Positions 62,859 through 64,000 of a stretch of DNA of 64,000 bases are shown here, piece by piece; the first letter of the stretch is position 1, and each line of letters starts with the position of its first letter. Where the stretch lies: contig NZ_KB235922.1 in assembly GCF_000332195.1 (NCBI RefSeq), forward strand, positions 2,628,211 through 2,692,210, read 5' to 3'. Under the pieces are notes generated by a model. It was not told where the DNA came from. It saw only the letters and a list, made by a program, of their open reading frames with translations, and did not search any database. A program made the position numbers and the translations under genes. The DNA comes from Pleurocapsa sp. PCC 7319 (lineage in GTDB: Bacteria > Cyanobacteriota > Cyanobacteriia > Cyanobacteriales > Xenococcaceae).

Positions 62859-64000
62859 TTACCATTCGACATGAAGAATCTGAAGCATGTAAGGAAGCTT
62901 GATGATACGAATACTCCAAGGCATTTGATCGATTAAAATATCGTGAGTTTTATGTTCGACTTGTAGTAAAAGATGGTCATTTTTGAATTTCAAAACTCCA
63001 TTTCTTTGCAAAAAACCTCTTTTGAGACCATCAATTGAAATGTTTTTCAGAACTGACCAATTTTGAATGACTGCACAGAGAAGCTCTTCACATTCATTCT
63101 GCTCATCTTTTGATAAAACTAAACTGTTAGGAATAGGTTCTTCAAGACTTTTGCCACACAAAAGTTTATTTAAAGGTAATAAATACTCTAAGGATTCAGT
63201 CGAACCGTCTACTAAATACTGAAGTATCAGTATTGCTCGGTGAGCAGTCTGAGATGTTATGAATTTTCCTGATTGGACTAGGCTTAAGGTTTCAAAAAAT
63301 CGATTAAGAAATGGCCACAATAAAATTAATCCAGAATTTTGGATGTAAATTTCGGAATTGTTTCTAAAAGCGACAGATGAATTATTGAATGGGTCAGCTT
63401 CAATTCTTTCGTCTAACTTCTTATGGAGGAGGGATTCGCTAGTTGTTAATGGAAAAATTTCTGGCTGAGATATTAGCTGAGATATTGGATTTTGGGTCGT
63501 TAGAGAATGATCGAAGATCGCCTGAATAACAGTTTTGATTTCCGACAGGATTTGATTCAGGCTAGGGGATCTTGCTTGTTTTTCTAGTGCAGTAATTTGA
63601 GTTTCGCAGGTTAAAATTAGTTGTGGCAGATATTTTAATTGACTATCTAAAGAAATAGAAGATTCTTGAGTAATTAAATTGTTGATTTGTTTTAGAGTCG
63701 TTTTGATACTGGAATTATAGGAAGCTATATTCGGTACAGTAAAGTCTAAATCTTGAAGTTTAGTTAATAGCTCGATCAGGTTTTTAATGTTTTTTATTAT
63801 CTTGCTTTCTGGGCTTGATAATTGTCTTATTCTCTTTGGGGATGAATTAATTAATGTTTGCGGTAATTCACTGGAAAATTTAGTTCCTGATGCTGTCAAA
63901 ATTGCTATTGCAGATTGCAATTCTGCTATGAGAGATCGCCACTCTATTTTTAACTGAGTCGCAATATGTAACAGGTTTTCCCTGAGAATGATATCTATGC
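62859..64000 (-). CDS. Contractile injection system tape-measure protein, C-terminal part (runs off window)
   Basis: The frame is open to the window edge (upstream residues read ENLLHIATQLKIEWRSLIAE), so this is a partial gene of at least 380 codons. The conserved C-terminal block reads SGLILLWPFLNRFFETLSLV, HRAILILQYLVDGSTESLEY, LLPLNKLLCG, NWSVLKNISIDGLKRGFLQR and VEHKTHDILIDQMPWSIRII, ending KLPYMLQILHVEW. I recognise this as the tape-measure family of extracellular/thylakoid contractile injection systems (Afp14-like). It sets tube length. The rest of such a cluster should lie beyond 64000. Confidence 0.8.
   Translation of the reverse strand, partial: IDIILRENLLHIATQLKIEWRSLIAELQSAIAILTASGTKFSSELPQTLINSSPKRIRQLSSPESKIIKNIKNLIELLTKLQDLDFTVPNIASYNSSIKTTLKQINNLITQESSISLDSQLKYLPQLILTCETQITALEKQARSPSLNQILSEIKTVIQAIFDHSLTTQNPISQLISQPEIFPLTTSESLLHKKLDERIEADPFNNSSVAFRNNSEIYIQNSGLILLWPFLNRFFETLSLVQSGKFITSQTAHRAILILQYLVDGSTESLEYLLPLNKLLCGKSLEEPIPNSLVLSKDEQNECEELLCAVIQNWSVLKNISIDGLKRGFLQRNGVLKFKNDHLLLQVEHKTHDILIDQMPWSIRIIKLPYMLQILHVEW

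Noticed and set aside
1-64000. Many GCGATCGC sites considered as operators
   Set aside because: They are HIP1 octamers, dispersed in genes and gaps alike, and typical of cyanobacterial genomes.
1-64000. CRISPR array
   Set aside because: No regularly spaced repeats with unique spacers were seen; the tandem repeats present are two-unit slippage products or NRPS modules.

Overview
The window looks like chromosomal DNA from an AT-rich cyanobacterium. The HIP1 octamer GCGATCGC recurs throughout. The gene set is also cyanobacterial: SphS/SphR, a Ycf29/Rre1-type regulator, FutA, an SLH-domain porin, DUF1822/DUF928/CHASE2-CHAT proteins and many Uma2/IS630 elements. I cannot name the genus; the low GC and the insertion-sequence load would suit a Pleurocapsa-like lineage, but that is a guess.

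Layout. (1) 1-12,300 is a graveyard. It holds a truncated IS630 copy, a 177-bp MITE-like element joined to a broken IS4-like transposase, the 3' part of a tRNA-Tyr, a gutted trxB, an IS66 element, and a decayed sigma-like / DUF1822 / CHAT-CHASE2 / DUF928 cassette. After these come a truncated MNT nucleotidyltransferase, a parvulin-type PPIase, a PPC-domain gene cut by a second IS630-type element, and a short 51-aa gene with a strong Shine-Dalgarno sequence. (2) 12,308-19,796 is an intact two-partner secretion operon: TpsA exoprotein, TpsB transporter and a TPR-CHAT caspase-like protein. The decayed cassette upstream most likely belonged to the same locus. (3) 19,800-27,350 carries a Uma2 gene between 26-bp direct repeats, then housekeeping genes: ddl, ndk, an M23 peptidase, futA and an N-acetylmuramoyl-L-alanine amidase. 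(4) 28,334-41,911 is a single 4,525-aa NRPS with four C-A-T modules and a terminal thioesterase, followed by a secreted glycosidase-like gene. (5) 43,725-51,446 (minus strand) is a phosphate cluster, sphR-sphS-phoU-porin-pstS, with a Pho-box-like triple repeat before pstS and the rre1-like gene beyond it. (6) 51,550-61,246 is core genome: sulfite-oxidase-like protein, rpmF (L32), a C-terminal processing protease, a Nudix hydrolase, folD, a sterol-desaturase-like protein, mnmE, queC and a DUF1517 protein. (7) The right end has a complete IS630 copy inserted in a palindrome, then the C-terminal part of a contractile-injection-system tape-measure gene that runs off the window.

Most notable points: the CHAT-protease / two-partner-secretion locus, intact in its downstream half and visibly collapsing in its upstream half; the mosaic four-module NRPS, with predicted order Thr - Tyr (or similar aromatic) - X - X and X from an unassigned DIENVG-type code; the same -1 frameshift signal in both IS630 copies; a possible Yfr1 sRNA target in the porin leader; and the edge of an injection-system cluster. 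All similarity statements come from recognising motifs by eye; no search was run.
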